Positions 43,992 to 54,292 are shown, counted from the stretch's first letter. The stretch is 64,000 nucleotides of DNA from Ferrimonas balearica (GCF_019802055.1 NZ_JAHVHW010000007.1:1079403-1143402), one strand, 5' to 3'. Notes: generated by a model from the letters alone, not told the origin. Numbers and translations: made by a program.

Positions 43992-46418
43992 TCACTCAAA
44001 CATCAGGCCGGCGACCTGCTCATAGCGATCGGCGAAATGCACGGTGATGCCCTCTTTGACGTAGTCAGGCAGCTCATTGAAGTCGCCACGGTTCGCTTCC
44101 GGCAGAATCACCGTGGTGATCTTCTGACGCTTGGCGGAGATCACCTTTTCGCGGATACCACCCACCGCCATCACCTGGCCTGACAGGCTCAGTTCACCGG
44201 TCATGGCCATCCCTTTGCGCGGGGCACGACCCAGTGCCAGAGAAAGCAGCGCCGTGGTCATGGTGATGCCGGCACTTGGCCCATCCTTGGGCGTCGCGCC
44301 ATCGGGCACGTGCAGGTGGATATGAGCATTATCAAAGTAGTGTTCAGGGGCTCCGAGGTGACTCAGGCTGCCACCTTCGCCGATGCCCGCACTGACGTAG
44401 CTGTGGGCGATGGTGGCGGACTCCTTCATCACGTCGCCCAGTTGGCCTGAGAGGTGCAGGCCGCGGCGCTGCTCATGGATGCGACGCGCCTCAACCGGCA
44501 GTGTGGCACCTCCCAGTGAGGTCCAGGCCAGGCCGGTGACAATGCCGACGCCACAGAGGAGATCCTCTGGCTTAAAGCGGGGCATCCCAAGCATCGGCTC
44601 AATCTCTTTAAGGCCGATGGTGGCTTTTTCGTTGCCACTTTCCATCAGTTTGACCACGGACTTGCGCACCAGCTTGGCGAGCTGCTTTTCGAGGGCTCGA
44701 ACCCCCGCTTCACGGGCATAGCCATCAATCACCATACGCAGTGCCGGATCGCTGATCCTCAGTTGGCTGCGTTTCAGACCCGCCTTCTGCAACTGGCGCG
44801 GCCAGAGATGGTGTTTGGCGATCGCCAGCTTCTCTTCCGCCAGGTAGCCGGAGAGGCGGATCACATCCATCCGGTCCAGCAGCGGTCCGGGAATGCTGTC
44901 CAGGGTGTTGGCGGTACAGACAAACAGGGCTTTGGAGAGGTCAAGACGCTGGTCGAGGTAGTGGTCCAGGAACGCCACGTTCTGTTCCGGATCCAGGGTT
45001 TCCAGCAGCGCCGAGGCGGGATCGCCCTGGTAGCTTTTGCCCATCTTGTCGATCTCGTCCAGCATGATCACCGGGTTCATCACCTCCGCCTCTTTCAGCG
45101 CCTGAACCAGCTTGCCGGGCATGGCGCCGATGTAGGTGCGTCGGTGACCCTTGATCTCAGCCTCGTCGCGCATCCCCCCAACACTGAATCGGTAGAAGGG
45201 GCGGCCCAGACATTCGGCGATCGATTTGCCGATGGAGGTCTTGCCCACGCCGGGCGGTCCCACCAACAGGATAATGGAGCCACTGATCTCACCCTTAAAG
45301 GCGCCAACCGCCAGAAATTCGAGAATGCGATCTTTGACGTCAGCCAGACCATCGTGGTGTTTATCCAGCACCTTGCGGGCGGTGGGGAGGTCGATGTTGT
45401 CCTCCGCCAGTACGCCCCAGGGTACCTGGGTCAGCCAGTCCAGATAGTTGCGGGTGACCGCGTATTCCGGGGAGCCGGTTTCCAGTACCGACAGCTTCTG
45501 CAGCTCTTCGGTAAAGCGTTTATTGACCGCATCCGGCAGAGTTTTTCCCTTCAGGCGTTCCTGAAACTCCTCGGCGTCGGAGGTTTTGTCGTCCTTGGAC
45601 ACCCCGAGTTCACGCTGGATCACCTTAAGCTGTTCACGCAGGAAGAACTCCCGCTCGCGCTGCTCCAGCTTCTGGTTCACCTGCTCACTGATCTCGCTGT
45701 GCAGCTTGGCTGCATCCAGCTCGTTTTTGAGCAGGGCCAGGGTTTTCTCCATGCGCGGCAGCAGGCTGACGGTATCCAGCACACTCTGGAGCTGCTCCGC
45801 CTTGGCGGTGGTGATCGCCGCGCCAAAGTCGGTCAGCGGAGAGGGCTCATGGGGACCAAAGCGCTCAAGGTACTGCTTGAGCTCTTCGGAGTAGAGCGGG
45901 TTGAGGGGGATCAGCTCCTTGATCACAGCGATCATGGCGATGGCGTACGCCTTGATCTCCTTGGTGTCCGGGTGCTCTTCAATGGGGTAGGACAGCTCGG
46001 CCAGGTAGGGCTGTTCGTCACTGACCCAACGCAACAGGTTAACCCGCTCCATCCCTTCGGCAACGAAGTTGAAGTGGCCATCTTCGTTTTCCCGAATCTC
46101 ATGCACGCGCACCACGCAGCCGGTTTTGGCCAGCGCGTTCTTATCCAGAACACCGTCGGCGGCATTGGGCTGATGGGAGTAGAAGAGCGCCATCAGCTTA
46201 TGATCGCTCTCCTTCACCGCCTTGAGCGTGGCCTCCCAGTGGCGGCCTTTGACCGCAACCGGCATCACCTGGGCAGGGAAAAAGGGACGGTTCTGCACCG
46301 GCATCACCGGAAGGGTATCCGGACGATGGGGTTGGGCGGGGATCAGCTCAGTGCCGCTCTCTTCGGGTTCGTCCATATCCAGGTGCCAGTCAGCGTTGAA
46401 TTCGATGGTTTGGGTCAT
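43992..46418 (-). CDS. lon: ATP-dependent Lon protease
   Basis: An 808-aa cytosolic AAA+ protease. The N-terminal LON domain runs from LPVMPVQNRPFFPAQVMPV; the AAA+ core has LLVGPPGVGKTS (Walker A) and MNPVIMLDEIDK (Walker B); the C-terminal protease has GPSAGITM with the catalytic Ser and GIREKVISAKRQ with the Lys. The start is ATG at 46418, which gives family length; the frame is open to 46775. There is an unusually long acidic lead-in (DMDEPEESG) before the LON domain. It is divergent from formate dehydrogenase, with a 286-bp gap. A second Lon-like paralogue is common in this order. Confidence 0.92.
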   Translation of the reverse strand: MTQTIEFNADWHLDMDEPEESGTELIPAQPHRPDTLPVMPVQNRPFFPAQVMPVAVKGRHWEATLKAVKESDHKLMALFYSHQPNAADGVLDKNALAKTGCVVRVHEIRENEDGHFNFVAEGMERVNLLRWVSDEQPYLAELSYPIEEHPDTKEIKAYAIAMIAVIKELIPLNPLYSEELKQYLERFGPHEPSPLTDFGAAITTAKAEQLQSVLDTVSLLPRMEKTLALLKNELDAAKLHSEISEQVNQKLEQREREFFLREQLKVIQRELGVSKDDKTSDAEEFQERLKGKTLPDAVNKRFTEELQKLSVLETGSPEYAVTRNYLDWLTQVPWGVLAEDNIDLPTARKVLDKHHDGLADVKDRILEFLAVGAFKGEISGSIILLVGPPGVGKTSIGKSIAECLGRPFYRFSVGGMRDEAEIKGHRRTYIGAMPGKLVQALKEAEVMNPVIMLDEIDKMGKSYQGDPASALLETLDPEQNVAFLDHYLDQRLDLSKALFVCTANTLDSIPGPLLDRMDVIRLSGYLAEEKLAIAKHHLWPRQLQKAGLKRSQLRISDPALRMVIDGYAREAGVRALEKQLAKLVRKSVVKLMESGNEKATIGLKEIEPMLGMPRFKPEDLLCGVGIVTGLAWTSLGGATLPVEARRIHEQRRGLHLSGQLGDVMKESATIAHSYVSAGIGEGGSLSHLGAPEHYFDNAHIHLHVPDGATPKDGPSAGITMTTALLSLALGRAPRKGMAMTGELSLSGQVMAVGGIREKVISAKRQKITTVILPEANRGDFNELPDYVKEGITVHFADRYEQVAGLMFE

Positions 46419-46704
46419 GCGTCTGCAACACGTTGCCAATGATAGTGGGGATCTGGGGATGATGAGGCAGATTTGCAAGGTCATCCCGGGGCGACTGGTC
46501 AGGGAGTGAGCAGTCGGGCGCAGCAAATCCCGATTTTTGGTCATACCAGCGAACCAAAGCGCGAACTTCGTCACGCTTAAGATCAATGGCGATGTTGGCA
46601 GGGGAACCCGATTGATAGCCTTAGCGTCAGAAAAATCCGGGACTTCGCCCCGAGACAACATTTTCGACAGGTGGCCTAAGTAGCCACCGGCATGATGGAC
46701 TGTG

Positions 46705-49700
46705 ATGATCGAGATTACCCTGGACAGCAAAGTAGTGGTCGCCGAGAAGGGCGTCCGTCTGTTGGATTTCGCCAAGAGTCAGGGAGTGGCCATTCCCACA
46801 CTCTGTGAGCGCAACGTCGATGGGCCCAAGGTGCCCTGCGATCTTTGCGTGGTCGAGGTGAACGGTGAGCTGCAACGCAGCTGTGAACTCACCCTGGCGG
46901 AACCGATCACCGTGGTCAGCCACTCCGAAGCGATCACCGCCCACCGCCAGGCCGCACTGAAACGGATTCTGGCGGACCATCACGCCGATTGTGAAGCCCC
47001 CTGTAAAACCGCCTGTCCTGCGGCGGTTGACGTTCAAAGCTACCTCTACCACATCGCCCAGGGCGATGCCGTCGCCGCCACCGCAGTGGTCAAGCAAAGC
47101 TTGCCGATGCCCCTCTCCATTGGCCGTGTCTGTCCCGCCTTCTGTGAAACGGAGTGCCGCCGTACCCTGGTGGATGAGCCGCTGGCGATCCGCCAACTAA
47201 AACGCCATGCGGCGGACATCGATCTCGATGGCGAGCCCCACCTGGCCCCGATAGAAGCCCCCATTGGCAAAAAAGTGGCGATCATCGGCGCCGGACCGGC
47301 CGGTCTGGCGGCAGGTTACTACCTCACCCATGATGGCGTTGAGGTGGACGTGTTTGAAGCGATGCCGGAAGCGGGCGGCTGGCTGCGTTACGGCATTCCC
47401 GAGTACCGTCTGCCCAAAGCCACTCTGCGCAAAGAGATTGAGCTGATGTGCCGCGCTGGCATGCGCATCCACACCAACACCGCGTTGGGCCGTGAGATCC
47501 AGCTCGATACCCTGAAGCAGGAGTATGACGCCGTCTGTCTGGCTATCGGTGCCCAGAAAGCGGTGCGGATGGATTACCCCGGTTCCACCCTGGAAGGGGT
47601 GATTCTGGGTGTGGATTACCTTAAAGCGTTCTCCTCCGGCCTGCCCGTTGCCACCGGCAAAAAGGTGGCGGTGGTCGGGGGTGGCAACACCGCCATCGAC
47701 TGTGCCCGAACCGCACTGCGTCAGGGCGCCGAGGTGACGCTCATCTACCGCCGCACCAAGGCGGATATGCCCGCCGAGGATTACGAGATCCATGAAGCGG
47801 AGGTGGAGGGCATTAACTTCCGCTTTATGTCGGTGCCGGTGGAGAACCAGGCCGATGACAATGGCCGGGTATGCCGGGTTAAGGTGGAGCGCCTCGAACT
47901 GGGCGAACCGGATGCCTCCGGTCGTCGCAGTCCGCAGCCCACTGGCGAATTCGAGTGGATGGAGTTTGATACCGTGATTCCGGCGGTGAGTCAGAAGCCG
48001 GACACCAGTTTTATTCCGAAAGGAGCGATCCCGCTGACCCGCTGGAACACCGCCGACGCCTGCCCGGACAGCCTCCATACCGGTATCGATAACGTCTTTG
48101 CCATCGGCGATTTCCGCCTGGGTCCGGCTACCGCGGTGGAAGCGATCGGGGAGGGGCGTCGCAGCGCTGAGGCGATGCTGCGCTTCTTCAAAGAGGGTCA
48201 GTTCCGTCCTGAACCGGTGCAGTTTAATGCCCGTAAAGCCGCCAGCCTGAAAGAGGTGGAAGCGCGCTTCTACGACGAGATCCCCTTTAAAGCCCGCCTG
48301 AAAATGCCGGAGCTGCTGGGCGAGCGCCGAACCGGTTCCTTTGACGAGGTGGAACTGGGCTTTGGTGTGGACGAGGCAATTGCCGAGGCGGCTCGCTGCC
48401 TTGCCTGTGGTTGCCAGAAGAGCCAAAGCTGCGACCTGCGTGATTACGCCACCGAATACCGGATCCGCGATGAGGATCTGCTCAATCCGGCGCCGCAGAA
48501 ATTTGCGCTGGATGAGAGCTCGCCCTTTATCCGCCTTGATCGCAACCGCTGCATCAGCTGCGGCCAGTGCGTTCAGGCCTGTCGGGAGCAGGGGGTACAT
48601 AATGTCCTCAACTTCCCGGATGGCCAGCCTCTGTGTCGGGTGCAGGTGGGTGAGGGCGAACTGATGGCCTCCTCCGATTGCGCCCAGTGCGGCATGTGCA
48701 TTCAGGCGTGCCCGGTAGGGGCGATCACCGCCAGAACGCAGCATCAGCACGGTCAGAAAGAGACCTACAAGAAGGTCAACACCATCTGCACCTACTGCGG
48801 TGTGGGCTGTGGCCTGACCCTGCACGTGGATGAAGCGAAGAACCGAGTGGTGAAGGTGACCGGCGTTGAAGGTTCACCGGTGAATGACGGCATGCTCTGC
48901 GTTAAGGGCCGTTTTGGTTTCGACTTTATCGCCTCCTCAGAGCGTCTGACTCAGCCGCTTATCCGCAAGGATGGCGAGTTGCAGCCCGCCAGCTGGCCGG
49001 ACGCCATCGCCTACGTGGCCGCTCGTCTGGGTGAGATTAAAGCGCGCCATGGCAATGACGCCCTGGCCGGTTTCTCCTCCGCTAAGGCGACCAACGAAGA
49101 CAACTACCTGTTCCAGAAGTTTGTCCGTACGGCGTTGGGCACCAACAACGTGGACCATTGCGCCCGCCTGTGCCACGCCACGACGGTAACCGGTCTGGAA
49201 CCGGCGGTCGGCAGCGGCGCCATGACCAACGACATTCCGAGCATTCAGCACTCGGACCTGATCCTGATCATCGGCTCAGACACCAGTAACGCACACCCGA
49301 TCATCGCCTCCCACCTGAAGCAGGCGGTGAAGCGCGGTGCCCGCCTGGTGGTGATCGACCCCCGCAAGATCGATATGGCGTTCCATGCGGATCTCTACCT
49401 GAGCCAGCGCCCTGGAACGGATGTGATGCTGCTGAACGCCGTGATGCAGGAGATCCTGCGCAACGGCTGGCAGGATGACGCCTACCTCGCGGCTCGTACC
49501 GAGGGGCTGGACACACTCAATGATGAGGTGATGCGGTGTGACTACAGCCTCGATAACGCGGCGGCGGTCACCGGCATCAAGGCGGACGACATTGCGGCGC
49601 TGGCCCGGATGATCGGTACGGCGGAGCGCACCGCCGTTTACTACGCCATGGGTATTACCCAGCACACCACGGGTACCGACAATGTTCGCTCCTTGGCCAA

Positions 49701-50805
49701 CCTGCAGCTGCTGTGCGGCAACATCGGCATTGAGGGCGGCGGCATCAACCCGCTGCGCGGCCAGAGCAACGTACAAGGCGCTTGTGATATGGGCGCTCTG
49801 CCCAACTACCTGCCGGGCTACCAGAAGTTGCCGGATGACGGTTTGATCGACCGATTCCAGCAGCACTGGGGCGCGGTGCTCTCCCGCACACCGGGTCTGA
49901 AACTGACCGAAATGGTGGACGCCATGGCTGAGGGGCAGATCAAGGGCCTCTACGTAATGGGAGAAAACCCGGTTCTGTCCGACCCGGATCAGCACCACGT
50001 GATTGAAGCGTTGGAAGCGCTGGAGTTCCTGGTGGTTCAGGACATCTTCCTGACCGAAACTGCCCGCATGGCCGATGTGGTATTGCCCGCGCACGCCTTT
50101 GCAGAAAAGGCGGGACATTTCACCAACACCGAACGCCGGGTACAGCGTCTGAATCCGGCGGTTATCGCCCCTGGTGAGGCCCGCGCCGATTGGGCAATTC
50201 TGCAATCGGTGGCCAATGCCATGGGGCTGGACTGGCACTATCAGGATGAGCGCGCAATCTGTGATGAGATCTGCGCGGTGACCCCCAGCTACCGGGGCAT
50301 CACCTGGGCACGCACGGAAGCTGAGTCACTGCAGTGGCCTTGCCCGGATGCGAGCCACCCCGGCACGCCGGTGATGCATACTGAGCGTTTCCTGCTGACC
50401 GAAAAGGCGCAACTGGCGCCGGTCTCCTTCCGCGTTGCGGCTGAGCTGCCTTGCGAGGAGTATCCGCTGGTGTTGACCACCGGACGTCAGTTGGCCCAGT
50501 TCCATACTGGCACCATGACCCGCAAGACCAAGGGGCTGGATGAGATGGCCGGGCCGGTGGCGATGATAGCAGTACAGGATGCGGAGCGACTGGGTCTGGT
50601 GAATGGCCAGCGCATCAAGGTGGCCACGCGTCGTGGTGAACTGGAGGTGCCTGCCTTTATCACCAAACGGATGCAGCCGGGCGTGGTGTTCGTGCCGTTC
50701 CACTTCGCCGAGGCCGCCGCCAATGTGCTGACCAATTCGGCGCTGGATCCGGAAGCGAAGATCCCGGAGTACAAGGTATGCGCAGCCCGGGTAGTGGCAG
50801 CCTGA
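46705..50805 (+). CDS. Formate dehydrogenase alpha fused to ferredoxin and GltD-like oxidoreductase modules
   Basis: A 1366-aa cytosolic fusion. Residues 1-~95 are a NuoG-like [2Fe-2S] domain (LCERNVDGPKVPCDLC). Next is a GltD/AegA-type unit with Cys-rich start (CEAPCKTACPAA), FAD motif VAIIGAGPAGLAAGYY at ~190 and NAD(P) motif VAVVGGGNTAIDCART. Around 613-680 are 4Fe-4S ferredoxin motifs (CISCGQCVQACRE, CAQCGMCIQACPV). From ~690 is the molybdopterin formate dehydrogenase (CTYCGVGCGL; CARLCHA at ~820 has Cys, not Sec, at the metal ligand). The ATG at 46705 follows a GTG three bases earlier. It probably couples formate oxidation to NAD(P)+. No FDH maturation genes are near. Confidence 0.9.
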   Translation: MIEITLDSKVVVAEKGVRLLDFAKSQGVAIPTLCERNVDGPKVPCDLCVVEVNGELQRSCELTLAEPITVVSHSEAITAHRQAALKRILADHHADCEAPCKTACPAAVDVQSYLYHIAQGDAVAATAVVKQSLPMPLSIGRVCPAFCETECRRTLVDEPLAIRQLKRHAADIDLDGEPHLAPIEAPIGKKVAIIGAGPAGLAAGYYLTHDGVEVDVFEAMPEAGGWLRYGIPEYRLPKATLRKEIELMCRAGMRIHTNTALGREIQLDTLKQEYDAVCLAIGAQKAVRMDYPGSTLEGVILGVDYLKAFSSGLPVATGKKVAVVGGGNTAIDCARTALRQGAEVTLIYRRTKADMPAEDYEIHEAEVEGINFRFMSVPVENQADDNGRVCRVKVERLELGEPDASGRRSPQPTGEFEWMEFDTVIPAVSQKPDTSFIPKGAIPLTRWNTADACPDSLHTGIDNVFAIGDFRLGPATAVEAIGEGRRSAEAMLRFFKEGQFRPEPVQFNARKAASLKEVEARFYDEIPFKARLKMPELLGERRTGSFDEVELGFGVDEAIAEAARCLACGCQKSQSCDLRDYATEYRIRDEDLLNPAPQKFALDESSPFIRLDRNRCISCGQCVQACREQGVHNVLNFPDGQPLCRVQVGEGELMASSDCAQCGMCIQACPVGAITARTQHQHGQKETYKKVNTICTYCGVGCGLTLHVDEAKNRVVKVTGVEGSPVNDGMLCVKGRFGFDFIASSERLTQPLIRKDGELQPASWPDAIAYVAARLGEIKARHGNDALAGFSSAKATNEDNYLFQKFVRTALGTNNVDHCARLCHATTVTGLEPAVGSGAMTNDIPSIQHSDLILIIGSDTSNAHPIIASHLKQAVKRGARLVVIDPRKIDMAFHADLYLSQRPGTDVMLLNAVMQEILRNGWQDDAYLAARTEGLDTLNDEVMRCDYSLDNAAAVTGIKADDIAALARMIGTAERTAVYYAMGITQHTTGTDNVRSLANLQLLCGNIGIEGGGINPLRGQSNVQGACDMGALPNYLPGYQKLPDDGLIDRFQQHWGAVLSRTPGLKLTEMVDAMAEGQIKGLYVMGENPVLSDPDQHHVIEALEALEFLVVQDIFLTETARMADVVLPAHAFAEKAGHFTNTERRVQRLNPAVIAPGEARADWAILQSVANAMGLDWHYQDERAICDEICAVTPSYRGITWARTEAESLQWPCPDASHPGTPVMHTERFLLTEKAQLAPVSFRVAAELPCEEYPLVLTTGRQLAQFHTGTMTRKTKGLDEMAGPVAMIAVQDAERLGLVNGQRIKVATRRGELEVPAFITKRMQPGVVFVPFHFAEAAANVLTNSALDPEAKIPEYKVCAARVVAA

Positions 50806-50823
50806 GCCCAGTAGATAAGTGAT

Positions 50824-50852
50824 AAAAAAGCCCGCATTGCGCGGGCTTTTTT
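50824..50852 (+). terminator. Terminator of formate dehydrogenase gene
   Basis: AAAAGCCCGC-ATTG-CGCGGGCTTTTTT-type stem directly after the stop codon. Confidence 0.9.
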
Positions 50853-50864
50853 TGTCAGTCTTAA

Positions 50865-51326
50865 ACCACCTCCTATGGAGGTGGTGATCGTTTCCTCGGG
50901 ACTCTGCCCGTAGAGTTGGGATTTCTAAATAATTCTGCGCAAACGAATAAGCAGAATTGCCACGAAATTGAATCCATTTTGATGTTGTCGCAGATCTTTC
51001 ACGGCGACAGCCGTCCACCTTGGCCGACTCGCGGCGCCGAGCGGGAACGACTGGGAATGAAGCCGAGGGCCAGGGAAGGTCCGAGTGGCCAGCCGAGCAT
51101 GGAAGCGAGTCTGGCCAGAGCTGAAATGGGAAGGAGAGGGAGCGAGGGGCATTCGCCGCGCCGGAGGCAAAGGGGAGTCCAGAGGGGCGTAAGCCCTTCT
51201 GGCGGCCCCCGGGCCGCTCCCGGCAAAGGGAGTAATGGTGCATCTAAAGTCACATGCCTGTGGCATCCCCGAAAACAAAAAGCCCCCTTAAAGGGGTCTA
51301 ATCAAAGCCACCTGCTATGCAGGTGG
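50865..51326. mobile_element. Putative non-autonomous IS200/IS605-type element
   Basis: Bounded by two very similar hairpins in the same orientation: ACCACCTCC-TAT-GGAGGTGGT (50865-50885) and CCACCTGC-TAT-GCAGGTGG (51308-51326). IS200/IS605 elements have such subterminal stem-loops with identical loops. The ~420 bp between them contain no TnpA-like Y1 transposase or any credible gene, only GC-rich sequence, so it would move only with a helper. The exact ends are not resolved. Confidence 0.5.
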
Positions 51327-51532
51327 ATGTTTACATCACCAATGAGCAGACGAAACACCGGTATAGGGCGGCATAAGTTATCGGCAAACGCTGCCGGAGG
51401 CTGAAGCTCACGCTACGTCCCCCCCATCCGCTCAAATAGATTTTTTTCGAATACGATTGAAATCTCCCCATTATCTCCCCATAGCTAGAGAAGGCCTCAG
51501 GGCAACCGGGTTCGGCGGAATAGGGAGATAAG

Positions 51533-52222
51533 ATGGCGCAATCAGGGCGCAGAGATGAACGACTGCAGCAAAGCATGCTGGCCATCGGCCTGTTTCTGGC
51601 GCTGCTTTGGGCCATCAAAGGGATAGAGTGGGTCAGTGGCGCGGACCTCTCCGTGTTGGGCGTGCGCCCCGGCCAGCCCGACGGGCTGTGGGGGATACTG
51701 TTTGGGCCTCTTATCCATGGCTCGGTGACTCATCTGGCGGCCAACAGCGTCGGGGTACTGGTGTTGGGCACCGCGCTGTTCTACGGCTACCCCAACAGCC
51801 GCTGGAAGGTGGTAGCGTTGATCTGGATCGGCTCCGGCATCGGAGTTTGGCTGTTTGCCCGACCCAGTACCCACTATGGTGCCAGTGGTGTTACTCACGG
51901 TCTGTTCTTCTTTCTGTTTCTGGTGAGCCTGCTGCGGCGGGATAAACGCTCCATCGCGCTGATGATGATCGCCTTCTTTCTGTTTGGCGGCATGATCTAC
52001 TCGGTGTTTCCCCGGGAGCCCGGGATCTCATACGAATCCCACTTTGCCGGTGCCGTCGCGGGGATCGCCGCCGCGCTATTATGGTGGCGCAATGACCCCA
52101 TGCCTCCGGTCAAACGCTATGACTGGGAGGGCGAGGCGGAAGCGGAACCGGATGACGATGATGTGATAGGCGACCTCTGGCAGCATCCACCCACTGATTC
52201 GGATAAACCGAGAGACTCCTGA
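51533..52222 (+). CDS. Rhomboid-family intramembrane serine protease
   Basis: A 229-aa, six-helix inner-membrane protease. HYGASGVTHG carries the catalytic Ser (GxSG), and YESHFAGAVAGI the His on a later helix; HGSVTHLAANSVG is the conserved upstream His/Asn region. Rhomboids cleave substrate helices in the membrane. It has a charged cytosolic C-terminal tail (EGEAEAEPDDDDVIGD). AGGGAG precedes the ATG at a good distance. It is a monocistronic gene of ordinary size; its substrate is unknown. Confidence 0.88.
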   Translation: MAQSGRRDERLQQSMLAIGLFLALLWAIKGIEWVSGADLSVLGVRPGQPDGLWGILFGPLIHGSVTHLAANSVGVLVLGTALFYGYPNSRWKVVALIWIGSGIGVWLFARPSTHYGASGVTHGLFFFLFLVSLLRRDKRSIALMMIAFFLFGGMIYSVFPREPGISYESHFAGAVAGIAAALLWWRNDPMPPVKRYDWEGEAEAEPDDDDVIGDLWQHPPTDSDKPRDS

Positions 52223-52342
52223 TGGCCTGAGGGATAGCCAGGTGGCATTTACAGACAGCCTGAACTGACCTCACTCGTCACTTGCCTGACACAAAGCGTT
52301 GCCAGTATGTTGCAAAAATTACACCTAACACCAAGGGAATGA

Positions 52343-54112
52343 ATGATGCAACAGAGACTGACACGGCGGCACTTTCTGAAAATCTCCGCCTATGGGGCGG
52401 GCAGCGCGGTGCTCTCTGTAGGGCTCTCAGGCTGTGGTGATGATGACAACGATGCGACCACCGGTATCACGGCACGCTTTGATCATGGCGTCGCCAGCGG
52501 TGACCCCACCACCAACGCGTTGATCCTCTGGACCCGGGTGACCCCGGAAACTGACGGTGAGGTGACCGTCAGCTGGGAAGTGGCCACCGACAGGGATTTT
52601 ACGCAGCTGGTCACCACCGGCAGCACGGTGACCGACGCCTCCCGGGACTACACGGTGAAAGTGGATGCGGCAGCGCTTGAGTCCGGTCAGTCCTACTTCT
52701 ACCGCTTTAAATCCGGCGAGACTTACTCCGCCACGGGCCATGGCAAAACCCTGCCCGTCGGCGCGGTGGACTCGGTGCGCTTTGGAGTCGTCAGTTGCGC
52801 CAACTATCCTGCGGGCCACTTCCACGCCTATCGAGGCATCGCTGAAGAGTCTCTGGATGCGGTGCTGCATCTGGGCGATTACCTCTATGAGTACGGCCAG
52901 GGCGGTTACGCTACCGAAGACGCGGCTGCGCTCGGTCGCGAAGTGCAACCCGCTCATGAACTGCTCAGCCTGTCTGACTATCGCACCCGCTATGCCCAGT
53001 ACCGGACCGACCCCGATCTGCAGGCGGCTCATGCTGCTCATGCGTTTATCGCGGTCTGGGATGATCATGAGATCGCCAATGACGCCTGGCGCGAAGGGGC
53101 GGAAAACCATAACGAGGGGGAGGGCGAGTACGACGTCCGTCAGGTGGCGGCACTGCAGGCGTACTTCGAATGGCTCCCGATCCGCCCGCCGGGTAACGAA
53201 GCGGTCTCCGACACCATCTATCGCAGTTTCGCCTTTGGGGATCTGGTTGGCCTGCATATGCTGGACACCCGTGTGATCGGCCGTGACCAGCAACTGGATT
53301 ACGGCCTCTACCTGGACCCGGCCACCGGTGCCTTTGATGCGGAGCGGTTTGTGGCGGAGGTGAGTGACCCGAACCGGACGCTGCTGGGGGCGGAACAGCT
53401 GACCTGGCTACAGGGCACACTGCTCAGCGATACCGCCACCTGGCAGGTGCTGGGACAGCAGATCCTGATGGGCCGAATGGTGTTGCCGGCGGCCATTGCC
53501 ACCCAGCAAATGAGCATTCAGGAATTTGCCGATCTGGCCTATGTGGCTCAGTTGGCTCAGCGCGCGCAAGCGGGTGACACGCTGACTCAGGAGGAGCAGG
53601 CGTACCTTATCGCCAACGCCCACCGTCTTACGCCGGAAGTGATTGCGGCGCTGCAACTGCCCAGCATCCCCTATAACCTGGATGCGTGGGACGGTTATGC
53701 CTACGAGCGGGAAGTGGTGTTGGGCACCGCACTGGCGGCCAACGCCAACCTGGTGGTGCTGGCGGGGGATACCCATAATGCCTGGGCCAACAACCTGTCC
53801 GACATCGAAGGTAAGCCGGTTGGGGTGGAGTTTGCCACCGCATCGGTGAGTTCTCCGGGGCTGGAGGAGTATCTGGGGATTGCACCGGAGGAGGTGGAAG
53901 CCACGGAAGCGGGCATCGTCTCACTGGTTTCGGGCCTGGAGTATCTCAACGCGGCCGACCGGGGGTATATGACGGTCACCTTTACCGCCGACAAGGCGGA
54001 AGCGAGCTGGCAGTTTGTGCGGGACATCAAGAGCGCTGAATATGCACTGGAACCGGCCCGGGCCTACGCTGCGAGCGTGACTGCGGGCAACAAGCAGCTC
54101 GATACGTTGTAA
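52343..54112 (+). CDS. phoD: PhoD-like alkaline phosphatase/phosphodiesterase, Tat-exported
   Basis: A 589-aa protein with a twin-arginine signal (TRRHFLKISAYGAG) and a lipobox-like LSGC. The PhoD N-terminal domain spans FDHGVASGDPTTNALILWTRV; the metallophosphatase core shows FGVVSCANYP, VLHLGDYLYEY, FIAVWDDHEIANDAW and VVLAGDTHNAWANNL. These bind Fe/Ca and hydrolyse phosphodiesters and phosphomonoesters in the periplasm, releasing phosphate. Two ATGs (52343, 52346) are possible. No Pho box was recognised upstream. A palindromic hairpin follows the stop. Confidence 0.92.
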   Translation: MMQQRLTRRHFLKISAYGAGSAVLSVGLSGCGDDDNDATTGITARFDHGVASGDPTTNALILWTRVTPETDGEVTVSWEVATDRDFTQLVTTGSTVTDASRDYTVKVDAAALESGQSYFYRFKSGETYSATGHGKTLPVGAVDSVRFGVVSCANYPAGHFHAYRGIAEESLDAVLHLGDYLYEYGQGGYATEDAAALGREVQPAHELLSLSDYRTRYAQYRTDPDLQAAHAAHAFIAVWDDHEIANDAWREGAENHNEGEGEYDVRQVAALQAYFEWLPIRPPGNEAVSDTIYRSFAFGDLVGLHMLDTRVIGRDQQLDYGLYLDPATGAFDAERFVAEVSDPNRTLLGAEQLTWLQGTLLSDTATWQVLGQQILMGRMVLPAAIATQQMSIQEFADLAYVAQLAQRAQAGDTLTQEEQAYLIANAHRLTPEVIAALQLPSIPYNLDAWDGYAYEREVVLGTALAANANLVVLAGDTHNAWANNLSDIEGKPVGVEFATASVSSPGLEEYLGIAPEEVEATEAGIVSLVSGLEYLNAADRGYMTVTFTADKAEASWQFVRDIKSAEYALEPARAYAASVTAGNKQLDTL

Positions 54113-54131
54113 GACGGCAAAAAAAATAGAA

Positions 54132-54153
54132 AACCCGGGCCATGGCCCGGGTT
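54132..54153. terminator. Palindromic terminator between phoD and dauA-like gene
   Basis: A perfect palindrome, AACCCGGGCCATGGCCCGGGTT is 22 bp at 54132-54153 in both strands' reading; the T-rich tract follows on the minus strand, so it best terminates the SulP gene. Confidence 0.65.
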
Positions 54154-54292
54154 GTTCCGTTTTTTGCAGGGAACGGAATCCGCCGCCCGGTTTAGGGGAG
54201 GGGGTGGCGGATTCGCTGACAATACGCCGATTCAGAAGCATGCGACAGCGTATGGATCACAACTTCCCATCTTTTGTTGCCTTATCCGTGTG

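Noticed and set aside
47197-48825. 542-aa frame on the minus strand within formate dehydrogenase
   Set aside because: Antisense frame of a conserved multi-domain enzyme.
50853-51532. Coding ORFs in the gap between formate dehydrogenase and rhomboid
   Set aside because: Frames on both strands lack ribosome sites and recognisable protein features; hairpins point to a mobile remnant instead.
54132-54153. Palindrome after phoD as a protein-binding site
   Set aside because: Position between convergent genes and T-rich flank on the minus strand fit a terminator better.
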